Position numbers and translations under genes: made by a program. Below are positions 50,811 to 60,978 of a stretch of DNA of 64,000 bases, piece by piece (the stretch's first letter is position 1; each line of letters opens with the position of its first letter). The stretch spans positions 62,001 through 126,000 of the forward strand of contig NZ_JAUOTP010000010.1 in NCBI RefSeq assembly GCF_030546695.1, given 5' to 3'. This stretch comes from Sphingomonas natans. GTDB lineage: Bacteria > Pseudomonadota > Alphaproteobacteria > Sphingomonadales > Sphingomonadaceae. The notes below the pieces were generated by a model. It saw only the letters and a list, made by a program, of their open reading frames with translations, was not told the origin of the DNA and ran no database searches.

Positions 50811-51728
50811 ATGCCCGATTTCGACCTGAAGCGCCTGAAGGGGAAGAATCTGTTCGTCGGCACGCCGATGTACGACGGGACCTGCACCTCCGCCTTCGCC
50901 TTCGCGATCACGCAGCTGACCGCCTTGTGCGCGCAGCTCGACATCGGGCTGCGCTTCTACTTCCTGAGCCACGAGGCGCTCGTCACCAAGGCGCGCAACA
51001 TCACGGTCGACGAATTCCTGCGCTCGGGCCATGACGCCTTGCTCTTCATCGATGCGGACATCGGCTTCGACGCGCGCGATGCGCTGCACATGCTCGCGCT
51101 GCAGATGCAGGATGCGGGCGAGCGGACCTACGACGTCGTCGCCGCGCCCTATCCGCTTAAGCGGCTGGATTGGGCGGTGGTGCGCACCGCCGCCAAGGCG
51201 GGCGCGGGCGACGCGGACGCCGCCTTGCTCGCGCGCACGTCGAGCCGGGTCGCGATCCATCCCGCGCACGATACGAGCTTTCCGATCGACCGGCCGGTGG
51301 AGGTGACGAAGGCGGGTACGGGCTTCATGATGATCCGGCGTGCCACGTTCGAACGCTATCGCGATGTCTATCCCACGCGCACCTACGGGCCGGGCAGCGT
51401 CGCCGCGGCGGGCGAAGGCGCAACCGAGATGCACGCATTTTTCGAGACCGAGATCGACACCAAGCAGGGCCATCTGCGCGACGAGATCAAGGCGTATCTC
51501 ACGCGCTTTCCCGAGGCGACACCCGCCGAGATGCTGGCCTTCCTCGACAGCGACGAGGAAATGGGCAGCTATAGCGGATCGCACATCTCGGAGGATTATG
51601 CCTTCTGCCGCGAGGTGCGCGCGGCGGGAATGAAGGTGTGGCTCTGCCCGTGGATGGTCCTCACCCACACCGGCACGCATACCTTCACGAGCCGGCTCGC
51701 CGATCTCGGGGCGATCGGGGTGCTGTAG
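50811..51728 (+). CDS. Glycosyltransferase-like protein of uncertain family
   Basis: 305-aa cytoplasmic protein. An N-terminal Rossmann-like segment (KNLFVGTPMYDGTCTSAFAFAI) and the motif FIDADIGFD near residue 82 give a DxD-type metal/nucleotide-sugar site as in GT-A enzymes. A later KAGTGFMMIRRATFERY block and the C-terminal SEDYAFCREVRAAGMKVWLCPWMVLTHTGTH carry His/Asp residues. The exact family is not recognised; phage and surface-polysaccharide glycosyltransferases look similar. GGAG lies about 10 bp before the ATG. It is followed by an inverted-repeat element. Confidence 0.6.
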   Translation: MPDFDLKRLKGKNLFVGTPMYDGTCTSAFAFAITQLTALCAQLDIGLRFYFLSHEALVTKARNITVDEFLRSGHDALLFIDADIGFDARDALHMLALQMQDAGERTYDVVAAPYPLKRLDWAVVRTAAKAGAGDADAALLARTSSRVAIHPAHDTSFPIDRPVEVTKAGTGFMMIRRATFERYRDVYPTRTYGPGSVAAAGEGATEMHAFFETEIDTKQGHLRDEIKAYLTRFPEATPAEMLAFLDSDEEMGSYSGSHISEDYAFCREVRAAGMKVWLCPWMVLTHTGTHTFTSRLADLGAIGVL

Positions 51729-51748
51729 CAGACCGTTTTAATTTTCGC

Positions 51749-51869
51749 CGTTCGCACTGAGCTTGTCGAAGCCTGTCCTGAGCGCCTGCCTTGGCAGGCA
51801 GTCGAAGGGTGCTGTCCTTCTTTCGACGGCGGCAAAAAGGACGGTGCTTCGACAGGCTCAGCACGAACG
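51749..51869. repeat. Extragenic inverted-repeat element
   Basis: 24-bp imperfect arms (51749-51772 and 51846-51869, 21 of 24 matching, core GAGCTTGTCGAAGC / GCTTCGACAGGCTC) bound a 121-bp element. It contains GCCTGCC-TT-GGCAGGC. The 33 bp at 51777-51809 are an exact inverted copy of 17271-17303. Non-coding; likely a REP/MITE-type repeat between two converging genes. Confidence 0.75.
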
Positions 51870-51895
51870 GGTTGGGGAATGCCCCGGCCGAGCGC

Positions 51896-52789
51896 TCAAT
51901 AGAGCGTCGTCAGCACCACGCCGATCGCGACCGCTGCGCCCGCGAGGATCTGCGTGGCCGAGAGCCGCTCGCGGAACAGCCGATGGCCGGCAAGCGCCGC
52001 GACCGGCGCCTCGATCACGCCGAGCGCGCGCACCGGGCCGGCGGGCGACAGAGCCAGCGCGACGAACCAGCCCGCCGATGCGCAGGCGCCGCAGAAGCCC
52101 GCGCCGAGCGACCGCCGCCAGCTCATGGCGACCGCCCGCAGCGCCCTGCGATCCCAGATCGCGAGGATCAGCGACAAGCCCACGGCCTGCATCGCTTGGA
52201 CGATCGCGACACTGGCGAGCGCCGAGACCATCGGATGATGCGGCTCGAGCGCGAGCGTCGCCTGGCGGAAGGCGTTCAGTGAGAAGCCGAACAGCAGGCC
52301 CGACAGGATGCCGAAGGCCGCGCCCGAAATCGGCTGCGGGCCCGTCGCGCGGCGCGACGGCCAGGTCAGCACCGCGAGCCCCGCGGTCGTGATCGCGACG
52401 CCGACCCAGGCGATTCCGCTCATCGTGTCGTGATAGACGATCAGCCCGAGCAGGGCGGCAAGCGGCAGCGAGCTCTGCTGGAGCGCGGTGCCGACCGCGA
52501 AACCCGCGCGGTGCATCGCGACGAGCAGGGCGGCGGTCGCCAGCACCTGGCTGAGCGCGCCGGCGACGGCCGATACCCAGAAGTGCGCGCCGAACTGGAA
52601 CGCGACGCCCGAAGACAGCAGGAGCGCGATGCCGACGAACAGGATCGAGAAAGGCAGGCCGAACAGGAAGCGGACGAGGGTAGCGCCCCACGGCCCGGTC
52701 TCGCTCATGATTCCGCGCTGGAGCGCATTGCGCCCGACCTGGAAGATGGAGGCCGCGATCGTCGCGGGGATCCAGAGCAATTGGAACAT
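51896..52789 (-). CDS. EamA/DMT family transporter
   Basis: 297-aa inner-membrane protein with about ten hydrophobic helices in two EamA repeats (LWIPATIAASIFQVGRNALQRG at the start, GPVRALGVIEAPVAALAGHRLFRERL in the second repeat). The family exports amino acids, metabolites or drugs. Cargo unknown. The ATG at 52789 starts the first helix; the longer frames to 52807 or 52882 add an unlikely hydrophilic extension. It is divergent from a glycosyltransferase gene. Confidence 0.85.
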   Translation of the reverse strand: MFQLLWIPATIAASIFQVGRNALQRGIMSETGPWGATLVRFLFGLPFSILFVGIALLLSSGVAFQFGAHFWVSAVAGALSQVLATAALLVAMHRAGFAVGTALQQSSLPLAALLGLIVYHDTMSGIAWVGVAITTAGLAVLTWPSRRATGPQPISGAAFGILSGLLFGFSLNAFRQATLALEPHHPMVSALASVAIVQAMQAVGLSLILAIWDRRALRAVAMSWRRSLGAGFCGACASAGWFVALALSPAGPVRALGVIEAPVAALAGHRLFRERLSATQILAGAAVAIGVVLTTLY

Positions 52790-52947
52790 CGATGCGCCCG
52801 TCGTCACGTTGATCCGGGCAGCGAGCTCCGACCTTCCGTCGCGAGAGCCATTACCGACCCAGCGGTCGCTTTGCATCGCCAAAAAGCGCGGACGTGCCTC
52901 GAAAAAGGAGATGGACAGCGGGCGGCTTAAAATGCCCTTCTCCCGTG

Positions 52948-53700
52948 ATGCCCGAGCCTCGCATCGCCGTGATCACGCCTTATTACCGCGAGCCGCTCGC
53001 GATGCTCGAGCGCTGCCACCGGAGCGTGATCGCGCAGGGCCTGCCCGTCGATCATCTCATGGTCGCCGACGGGCACGCGCTCGATGCGATCGACGGCTGG
53101 CCGGTCGGCCATGTGAAGCTGCCGCGATCGCATGGCGACAATGGCAATACGCCGCGCGGCCTGGGCGGGCTGCTCGCGGCGAGCGAAGGCCATGACTTCA
53201 TCGCCTTTCTCGATGCGGACAATTGGTATCATGAGGGGCATCTGCGCTCGCTCGTCGCGCTGTGGGAACAGACGCGCAGCCCGGTCTGCGTTTCGCTGCG
53301 CACCTTCCACGATGCGACGGGTGCGCAGCTGCCGATTCGCGAGCCCGACGAGGAGGCGCTCCGCCATGTCGACACGAGCTGCCTGCTGATCCACCGCTCC
53401 GGCTTCGAAAGCCTCCCCGTCTGGCTCTCGATGCCCAAGATCCTGTCGCCGATCTGCGACCGCGTGTTCCTCGCCGGCCTGCTCCACCGCAAGCTCGCCA
53501 TCTCGCTGACGGGCCAGCGCACGCTCGCCTTCCAGACGCAATATCGCCAGCATTTCCTCTCAGCCGGCTGGCCGGTGCCGGAAGGCGCGAAGGATGCAGG
53601 CGAACTCACCCCCGCGCTCGATTTTCTGGCGACGGGCGACGGCGTCACCCAGTGCGTGAGCGCGATGGGCTTCTGGCCGCTCAGCTACGTGACGATCTAG
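52948..53700 (+). CDS. Glycosyltransferase family 2-like protein
   Basis: 250-aa GT-A fold protein: IAVITPYYREPLAMLERCHRSV at residues 5-26 is the nucleotide-sugar region, and FIAFLDADNWYHEGHL near residue 90 is the DxD-type metal site. The C-terminal half has VDTSCLLIHRSGFESLP and FLATGDGVTQC. The GT2 membership is likely; the sugar and acceptor are unknown. No clear ribosome site precedes ATG 52948, so the start is uncertain. It is separate from the GT-like gene at 50811. Confidence 0.65.
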   Translation: MPEPRIAVITPYYREPLAMLERCHRSVIAQGLPVDHLMVADGHALDAIDGWPVGHVKLPRSHGDNGNTPRGLGGLLAASEGHDFIAFLDADNWYHEGHLRSLVALWEQTRSPVCVSLRTFHDATGAQLPIREPDEEALRHVDTSCLLIHRSGFESLPVWLSMPKILSPICDRVFLAGLLHRKLAISLTGQRTLAFQTQYRQHFLSAGWPVPEGAKDAGELTPALDFLATGDGVTQCVSAMGFWPLSYVTI

Positions 53701-53815
53701 CGAAAATCGATGAGCGGCGTGCGCCGGACGGACCGCGCGCCGCGACATAAGACCGAAGTCTCTCTTGCGCGCGGACTCGCACTCGATACGAATGGGGCAT
53801 GGGTCGGGAGGATCA

Positions 53816-54811
53816 GTGAGGGGGCTGTTGCTGGCAGCGGTGGCGGCCGCGACGATCGGCATGCCCGCGCATGGCGACAGCGTTCCCGAACGGACCCGGC
53901 TCGATCCCCCATCGCTTGCGCGCAACGTGCCGACGCTGGCGATGCTGCGTTCGAAGCTCGATGCCGAGGCGCGCAGCGGATCGGCGCGCGTCGGCCTCGC
54001 CGCGATCGACATCACGACCGGCGACATGGTCTCCGTTAATGGCGATCAGCATTTCCCGATGGCGAGCACGGTGAAGGTCGCGATCGCCGCTGCCTTCCTC
54101 CACGGCGTCCAGCAGGGGCGGCTGTCGCTCGGCGCCAGTTACGGGCTATCACCGGCACAGGCGCGCCTCGCCCGCGGCCTCGGCGACATGCGGCTCCACG
54201 GCCGCTCGCTTTCGGGCGCGGAGCTGCTCGATCTGATGCTCATCCGCAGCGACAATGCCGCCGCCGACACGCTTCTCGCCGCGATCGGCGGCACGCGCGC
54301 CTTGGGCGGCTGGCTGGAGAATGCGGGGATCAGCGGCCAGCGCGTCGATCGCTCGATCGCCGAGCTGCTGCGCGATCATGAGTCGAAGAAGCAGATCCGC
54401 GTCGGCAAGGGACGGCGGCGTCACTGGATCACCGTCTCGGTGCCGCGCGCCGCGCCGGTCGGCGACACGCGCGACAGCTCGACGCCCGAGGCGATGGTCG
54501 CGCTTCTCGCCAAGCTGCGCAACGGCGAGCTGCTCGATCGCGAGCGCACCGCTTATCTGTTCGGGGTGATGGCGCGCTGCCGGACGGGTCCGTACCGGAT
54601 CCGGGGCCTGCTACCCGCGGGCACGCCCGTCGCGCACAAGACCGGGACGATGAACGGCATCACCGACGATGTCGGCGTCATCGGCCTGCCCAACGGCCAC
54701 GAACTGGCGGTGGCGATCTTCGAGACGGGCGGTGGCGGCGCGCGCGCTCACGATCGCAAGATCGCGCAGCTCTCGCGCATCCTCTACGATCATTTCGGGG
54801 CGACGAGCTGA
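53816..54811 (+). CDS. Class A beta-lactamase-fold serine hydrolase without canonical Glu166
   Basis: 331-aa exported protein (signal peptide about residues 1-20). Motifs: STVK (Ser-x-x-Lys nucleophile pair) near residue 83, IRSDNAAADT (SDN loop), and AHKTGT (KTG). However, the omega loop reads DRSIAELLRDH where class A enzymes have DRxEPxLN, so the deacylating Glu appears to be replaced by Ile and the Asn by Leu. An insertion rich in Lys/Arg follows before GDTRDSSTPEAM. It may be a beta-lactamase with altered chemistry, a slow acyl-enzyme, or a non-lactamase hydrolase. GTG 53816 has GGGAGG upstream. Confidence 0.7.
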   Translation: MRGLLLAAVAAATIGMPAHGDSVPERTRLDPPSLARNVPTLAMLRSKLDAEARSGSARVGLAAIDITTGDMVSVNGDQHFPMASTVKVAIAAAFLHGVQQGRLSLGASYGLSPAQARLARGLGDMRLHGRSLSGAELLDLMLIRSDNAAADTLLAAIGGTRALGGWLENAGISGQRVDRSIAELLRDHESKKQIRVGKGRRRHWITVSVPRAAPVGDTRDSSTPEAMVALLAKLRNGELLDRERTAYLFGVMARCRTGPYRIRGLLPAGTPVAHKTGTMNGITDDVGVIGLPNGHELAVAIFETGGGGARAHDRKIAQLSRILYDHFGATS

Positions 54812-54824
54812 CGCGCCCGGATCG

Positions 54825-55346
54825 TCAACCAGCCATGCTTTCGAACACGCCGTCACGGCGGACCAGCGCGTGGAAAAGCGCCGCGCCGATATGGCCGAGG
54901 ATCAGTAGGAAGAAGGCGTAGGCGAGCAGCCCGTGCGCCGCCCGCAGCAGGCCATAGACGACGATGTCGTGCGGCAGGATCGGAAACAGCACGAAGCCCT
55001 TCCAGATCGTGACCGGATAGCCGCCCGCCGACTGCATCGCCCAGCCGATCAGCGGCATCGCGATCATCAGCGCGTAGAGCAGATAGTGTGAGCCCTTGGC
55101 GGCGGCGACCTGCAGCGGCGGGAGATCCGCCGGCAGCGGCGGCGGGCGGTGCATCAGGCGAACCGCCAGCCGGATCAGCGCGAGGATCAGGATGCCAAGG
55201 CCGATCGGCCGGTGCCAGGCGAGCAGCTCCGGATAGCGCGCGGTCGTCGTCGAGAGCATCCCCGCGCCGATCAGCAGCATCGCCAGGATGAGCGCCGCCA
55301 TCAGCCAGTGGAGGATACGGGCGGGGAGAGCGAAACGGGGCGTCAC
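54825..55346 (-). CDS. Cytochrome b561 family protein
   Basis: 173-aa membrane protein with four helices. The haem-ligand His pattern is ARILHWLMAALI, AWHRPIGLG, KGSHYLLYALM and AAHGLLAYAFFLLILGHIGAALFH. Such proteins pass electrons from quinol to periplasmic partners. The GTG start overlaps the end of the catalase-like gene by 4 bp (GTGA), so it is translationally coupled to that peroxidase. It probably supplies electrons to, or shares haem with, the partner. Confidence 0.87.
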   Translation of the reverse strand: MTPRFALPARILHWLMAALILAMLLIGAGMLSTTTARYPELLAWHRPIGLGILILALIRLAVRLMHRPPPLPADLPPLQVAAAKGSHYLLYALMIAMPLIGWAMQSAGGYPVTIWKGFVLFPILPHDIVVYGLLRAAHGLLAYAFFLLILGHIGAALFHALVRRDGVFESMAG

Positions 55347-56419
55347 AGTGTCTTCCCCTGCTGATAATCGAGCGTGATCGCGTCGGGCTTGGGCCCTTCG
55401 AGTGCGCGGCGCCGGAATGAAGCGGCATAGGCCGCGGAACGCGCGGGCAACAACGGATCGTCCGACGCGGCCACGCCCTTCGGCAGGATCAGCGGATCGT
55501 AATTGTAATCGCGGCAATTGCCGGCCGCCTCGGTCGTCGCGGCATCGAGGACGAGCGTGCCCGCGTCGATTTGCCTGTGCGGCCCCGTCCAGCGGATCGT
55601 GGCATTGTCGGTCCGGTCGCCCGGATTGGCCACGACGAGGATCATGCGCCAGCGGATCGGCCCCTGCTTCACCCGCGCGAGCAGTTCATCGAACAGGAAA
55701 TCCTTGGGCCGCTTGTCCAGCGTCGCCTTGTCGAGCTCGGTAAACGGTGCCTCCGGCTCGAACTGCCAGCGGACCGCGCGGCTCGTGCCCGCCGCATCGA
55801 GGAAGCGGAAGGCGTTGATGCTATAATAGGGGCCGTTGGCGAAGCTCGACGGCAGCGGCGCGGTCTTCATGTAAGCGAGGAACGCGGCGGTCTCCGGGTG
55901 GCTCGCGACAAACGGTCCGATCTTCGCCGGATCGGGCTTGCCGGTCTTGGGATCGGGAATGCTCGCCTGCTGGAGCGCAACGAAATCGGCGGGGTTGGAG
56001 ACGACGAAGATCGGCGTGTGATCGATCGCCATCCGCCATTCCTCACCCTGCGGCAGCGCGAAGCGCAGGCCGAGCGCGTGGAAGACCGGGCGGCCGTCCG
56101 CCGAGATCGGATCGCCGCCGCCCGTCGAGGCGCGGCCGATGACCGGATAGGAGCCGCGCTGGAACAGCGCCGCGCGCGACAGCACGGCTCCGGCGCCGTT
56201 CGCATCGAAATGTCCCGAGACGCACAGCCCCTTTGCATGCGCGCGCCGAAAGCCCGGATAGACCTTGCCATTGGCCGCCTGCAGCACATCGGCGACGGCC
56301 GCGCCGCTGATCCGCCCGCGACCGATCCAGCCGCCTACCCAAGCGAAGATCAGCGCCAGCGCCGCGAGCAAGGCAGCGATGAGCGCAAGGCGCGGCAAGA
56401 TCCTGATCGGTACGGCCAC
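55343..56419 (-). CDS. Catalase family peroxidase (SrpA-like), membrane-anchored
   Basis: 358-aa protein. One N-terminal membrane helix (IRILPRLALIAALLAALALIFAWVGGWIG) is followed by a minimal catalase fold: catalytic His in CVSGHFDANG near residue 68, DPISADGRPVFHALGLRFAL, PIFVVSNPADF, and a haem-Tyr candidate in the C-terminal SAAYAASFRRR. It lacks the full catalase extensions. Pairs of a catalase-like peroxidase with cytochrome b561 occur in several proteobacteria; it likely removes peroxide in the periplasm using electrons from the b561 partner. Confidence 0.85.
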   Translation of the reverse strand: MAVPIRILPRLALIAALLAALALIFAWVGGWIGRGRISGAAVADVLQAANGKVYPGFRRAHAKGLCVSGHFDANGAGAVLSRAALFQRGSYPVIGRASTGGGDPISADGRPVFHALGLRFALPQGEEWRMAIDHTPIFVVSNPADFVALQQASIPDPKTGKPDPAKIGPFVASHPETAAFLAYMKTAPLPSSFANGPYYSINAFRFLDAAGTSRAVRWQFEPEAPFTELDKATLDKRPKDFLFDELLARVKQGPIRWRMILVVANPGDRTDNATIRWTGPHRQIDAGTLVLDAATTEAAGNCRDYNYDPLILPKGVAASDDPLLPARSAAYAASFRRRALEGPKPDAITLDYQQGKTL

Positions 56420-56494
56420 TGCTCAATCTCCCGATCGGTTCGCGGCCGTCATAGCATGACAAGGTGACGGCGCGAGCCTCATCGCGCATCAACG

Positions 56495-56524
56495 AAAAGG
56501 GCGCCCGCATTGCTGCGGGCGCCC
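56495..56524 (-). terminator. Rho-independent terminator of glnA
   Basis: GGGCGCCCGCA (56499-56509) pairs with TGCGGGCGCCC (56514-56524) around TTGC. On the minus strand TTTT follows directly after the stem (56495-56498). It lies 27 bp past the glnA stop. A T-run on the plus side could also stop transcripts from the other direction. Confidence 0.8.
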
Positions 56525-56550
56525 TCCTTTTTCCGGCTGATCCCAAGGGA

Positions 56551-57963
<1,413 letters not shown>

Positions 57964-58040
57964 GAGATAGCCCTTCCCGCTTTGGAATTCCGGTAAACCT
58001 GTCGCGGCCCGTTGGCCGCTTGTGCCTTCGCGCGATCGTA

Positions 58041-58442
<402 letters not shown>

Positions 58443-58629
58443 TTCGCGGACTGGCAAGCCGGGCGCGGCGGAAAGCGGCACATGCTCCGGGCGATGCTTA
58501 CAGATCGTGCAATCCGGCGCAATATTGCCCACTTTTGCAGCAACATTCGCGGCCGTTTCCGCGCGGCTGTCAACCCGATGAACCGAACTGCGGACGACTC
58601 CGGCGCGGAGTCGAGCCGCACATACGATC

Positions 58630-59745
58630 TCAGGCGGCGGCCAGATCCAGCGCCGGCTCGGTCGTCTCGATCCAGCCGCCGCCGAGCACGCGATCGCCAT
58701 CGTAAAACACGGCCGCCTGCCCAGGCGCGACGCCATATTCGGGCGCTGCGAAGCGGACTGAGGTGCCGTCGAAGGTCGCGGGCACGGGCTTGGCGAGCGA
58801 GCGGACCTTGGCGGTGATAAGCCGCAGGGGATCGGCCTCGCCGCCCAGCCAGTTGAGATCGGACACGGACGCCGCGGCGACGGCGAGTGCGCGACGCGGG
58901 CCGACGACGAGCCGCTTCGTCTCGGGCTCGATCCGGATCACGTAGAGCGGCTCGCTCTGCCCGCCAATCTCGATCCCGCGGCGCTGGCCGACGGTGAAGC
59001 GCGTGATGCCGGGATGACGCCCGAGCAGGCGTCCGGCGAGATCGACGATATCGCCCGGTGCGTCGGCTTCGGGACGCAGTTTGGCGACGAGCCCGGCATA
59101 ATCGCCGTCGGGCACGAAGCAGATGTCCTGGCTGTCGGGCTTCAGCGCGACGCCCAAGCCCAGTTCGGCGGCGATCGCGCGGACCTCGGCCTTCTCGATG
59201 CCGCCGAGCGGGAAGCGCAAGAAATCGAGCTGGGCGGGCGTGGTCGCGAATAGGAAATAGCTCTGGTCGCGCGCGGGATCGATCGCGCGGTGCAACTCCG
59301 GCCCATCGCGCCCTTCGATGCGGCGGACATAATGGCCGGTGGCGAGGCAATCGGCGCCGAGCTCGCGCGCAAGTCCCAGCAGATCGGTGAACTTCACGCC
59401 CTGATTGCAGCGCACGCAGGGGATCGGCGTGCGCCCGGCCAGATAATCGTCGGCGAAGCGATCGATGACGCTTTCCCGAAAGCTTGTCTCGCGATCGATC
59501 ACATAATGGGCGATGCCGAGCCGGTCGGCGACCGCACGCGCATCGGCGATGTCGCGGCCGGCGCAGCAGCTGCCCGCGCGGCCGACCGCGGCACCATGAT
59601 CGTAGAGCTGCAGCGTCACGCCGATCGTCTCCGCGCCCGAGCGCGCCGCGAGCGCGGCCACAACCGAGCTGTCGACCCCGCCCGACATGGCAACGACGAT
59701 CCGCGGGCGCCCCGCCTTTGCACCGAGCTGGAAATCGATCTGCAT
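58630..59745 (-). CDS. mnmA: tRNA 2-thiouridine(34) synthase MnmA
   Basis: 371-aa ATP-pyrophosphatase that thiolates U34 of tRNA-Lys, Glu and Gln. It has the PP-loop [13 protein letters not shown] at about residue 18 and the catalytic Cys in [10 protein letters not shown]. The [13 protein letters not shown] stretch and the C-terminal barrel [10 protein letters not shown] fit the family. It ends about 250 bp from the glnB start on the same strand. Confidence 0.95.
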   Translation of the reverse strand: MQIDFQLGAKAGRPRIVVAMSGGVDSSVVAALAARSGAETIGVTLQLYDHGAAVGRAGSCCAGRDIADARAVADRLGIAHYVIDRETSFRESVIDRFADDYLAGRTPIPCVRCNQGVKFTDLLGLARELGADCLATGHYVRRIEGRDGPELHRAIDPARDQSYFLFATTPAQLDFLRFPLGGIEKAEVRAIAAELGLGVALKPDSQDICFVPDGDYAGLVAKLRPEADAPGDIVDLAGRLLGRHPGITRFTVGQRRGIEIGGQSEPLYVIRIEPETKRLVVGPRRALAVAAASVSDLNWLGGEADPLRLITAKVRSLAKPVPATFDGTSVRFAAPEYGVAPGQAAVFYDGDRVLGGGWIETTEPALDLAAA

Positions 59746-59840
59746 GATGGCCCGGCCCTTAGCGCAAGCGGCGAACGCAGGCCAGCAAGCCTAAAGGGAC
59801 GCGCCGCGCCGCCGTAAAATGGGATGGACGGAAGGCGGGC

Positions 59841-60092
59841 ATGATGAAGATTTCACTTGGGATGAAAGGCGCGACCGAAATCGCGCCCGATTACTCTATG
59901 CTCAGGGCCGCCCTCGTCGCCGCACAGGCATCGACTCCGACCGCGCGTGCCAATGGCCCGCGTCCGGTCCTGCCCGATCAGCACGCCGCGCTGCATGCGC
60001 TTTTCGCCAGCGATTCCGAGCTCGAGGCATCCGCCGAGGCGCTCGGCCATCGCTTCAATACCGACGCCCCCAAGCCGGAGGATGGCGCGTGA
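59841..60092 (+). CDS. Hypothetical small protein
   Basis: 83-aa protein, family not recognised. It has a short amphipathic start (MKISLGMKGATEIAPDYSMLRAALVAAQ), a Pro/Thr-rich middle, and a helix FASDSELEASAEALGHRF. No membrane segment. GGAAGG precedes the ATGs at 59841 and 59844. It lies upstream of sciP with a 124-bp gap that contains CtrA-like and GANTC motifs. Function unknown. Confidence 0.55.
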   Translation: MMKISLGMKGATEIAPDYSMLRAALVAAQASTPTARANGPRPVLPDQHAALHALFASDSELEASAEALGHRFNTDAPKPEDGA

Positions 60093-60110
60093 TCAAACAT
60101 GACCGTCTTC

Positions 60111-60141
60111 TTAACCGTGGCATTTCAAGCTTCGTTGAATC
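60111..60141. promoter_or_regulatory. CtrA-like half-site and CcrM site upstream of sciP
   Basis: TTAACC (60111-60116) with ATTT 11 bases on (weak second half) and GAATC (60137-60141), a GANTC methylation site, sit 76-106 bp before the sciP ATG. CtrA and CcrM control many cell-cycle promoters in alphaproteobacteria, so this is plausible but imperfect. Confidence 0.35.
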
Positions 60142-60216
60142 GCCGCCCCTAAACCCCGTTCCCAGGAAACGTCACCTGATCGGCGCGCTGTCGATCGGCA
60201 AGGTACAGGGACCGAA

Positions 60217-60516
60217 ATGATAGAGAATCAGAAAATCCGGCCGGCGCAGGTCGTCGGGCCGCTGGGTGAAAAACTGACCCTCGACTCCCTCCCTCCGCCC
60301 GGCACGACCCGATGGGTCGTCCGCCGCAAGGCAGAGGTCGTCGCCGCCGTCGACGGCGGCATGCTCACCTTCGAGGAGGTGTGCGCACGCTACGATCTGA
60401 CGATGGAGGAGTTCGCCAGCTGGAAGCGCGCGGTGGAGCGTTCGGGCATGCCCGGGCTGCGCGTCACGCGCATCCAGCATTACAAGTCGCTCTACGAACG
60501 GCAGCAGCGCTTCTGA
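60217..60516 (+). CDS. sciP: SciP: DUF1153 family CtrA inhibitor
   Basis: 99-aa helix-turn-helix protein. TTRWVVRRKAEVVAAVDGGMLT (residues about 30-51) and CARYDLTMEEFASWKRAVER match SciP of Caulobacter, a small CtrA antagonist acting on promoters of CtrA targets (DUF1153). The C-terminal QHYKSLYERQQRF is basic. Its own promoter has TTAACC and GAATC sites, as would suit a CtrA-linked gene. Identity is strong by motif; regulation here is inferred. Confidence 0.9.
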   Translation: MIENQKIRPAQVVGPLGEKLTLDSLPPPGTTRWVVRRKAEVVAAVDGGMLTFEEVCARYDLTMEEFASWKRAVERSGMPGLRVTRIQHYKSLYERQQRF

Positions 60517-60574
60517 CGATGCGCGCGATTCGTAACACGGATCGCGCAAATCACGGTTTGCCAAGTCCCGGCGC

Positions 60575-60599
60575 GGAACCGTTTCGCCCCCAGTGCGTC
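60575..60599 (+). promoter_or_regulatory. EcfG-like stress promoter upstream of the GlsB gene
   Basis: GGAAC (60575-60579), 16 bases, then CGTC (60596-60599). General-stress sigma factor EcfG of alphaproteobacteria uses GGAAC-N16/17-CGTT, so three of four -10 bases agree. It lies 58 bp before the ATG of a GlsB-type stress gene. Confidence 0.4.
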
Positions 60600-60656
60600 T
60601 AACCTTCCAGCACCGCCCGCCACGACGGAGAGGCGCGGTGGCGGATGGAGGATTAC

Positions 60657-60914
60657 ATGGGACTTATTCTTTGGCTGATCATTGGCGGCGTCGTCGGCTG
60701 GCTCGCAAGCATTGTGATGCGCACCGACGCGCAGCAGGGCATTCTTCTTAATGTCGTCGTCGGCATTGTCGGCGCCTTCATCGGCGGTCTGATCTTCACC
60801 GGCGGCACGATCAACAATGCCGGCCTCAACCTCTACACCTTCCTGACCTCGCTGGTCGGCGCCATCATCCTGCTGGCGATCGTCAACCTGGTCCGTCGCG
60901 GCACGGTTCGCTAA
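60657..60914 (+). CDS. GlsB/YeaQ/YmgE family stress membrane protein
   Basis: 85-aa protein with three hydrophobic helices: LILWLIIGGVVGWLAS, ILLNVVVGIVGAFIGGLIF and TFLTSLVGAIILLAIVNLV, ending in a basic RRGTVR. The pattern and the GWLA/ GGLI glycine motifs match the YeaQ/GlsB family, induced by stress. GGAGG lies about 6 bp before ATG 60657. An EcfG-like promoter lies upstream and a strong terminator follows. Molecular role unknown. Confidence 0.88.
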   Translation: MGLILWLIIGGVVGWLASIVMRTDAQQGILLNVVVGIVGAFIGGLIFTGGTINNAGLNLYTFLTSLVGAIILLAIVNLVRRGTVR

Positions 60915-60938
60915 GCGAACCCAAGCCCGAAGAAACGA

Positions 60939-60970
60939 GCCCGCTCCGGCCAAGCCGGGGCGGGCTTTTT
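60939..60970 (+). terminator. Rho-independent terminator after the GlsB gene
   Basis: GCCCGCTCCGGC (60939-60950) pairs with GCCGGGGCGGGC (60954-60965; one T-G pair) around CAA, followed by TTTTT (60966-60970). It lies 25 bp past the GlsB stop. Confidence 0.88.
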
Positions 60971-60978
60971 CGTGCGCG

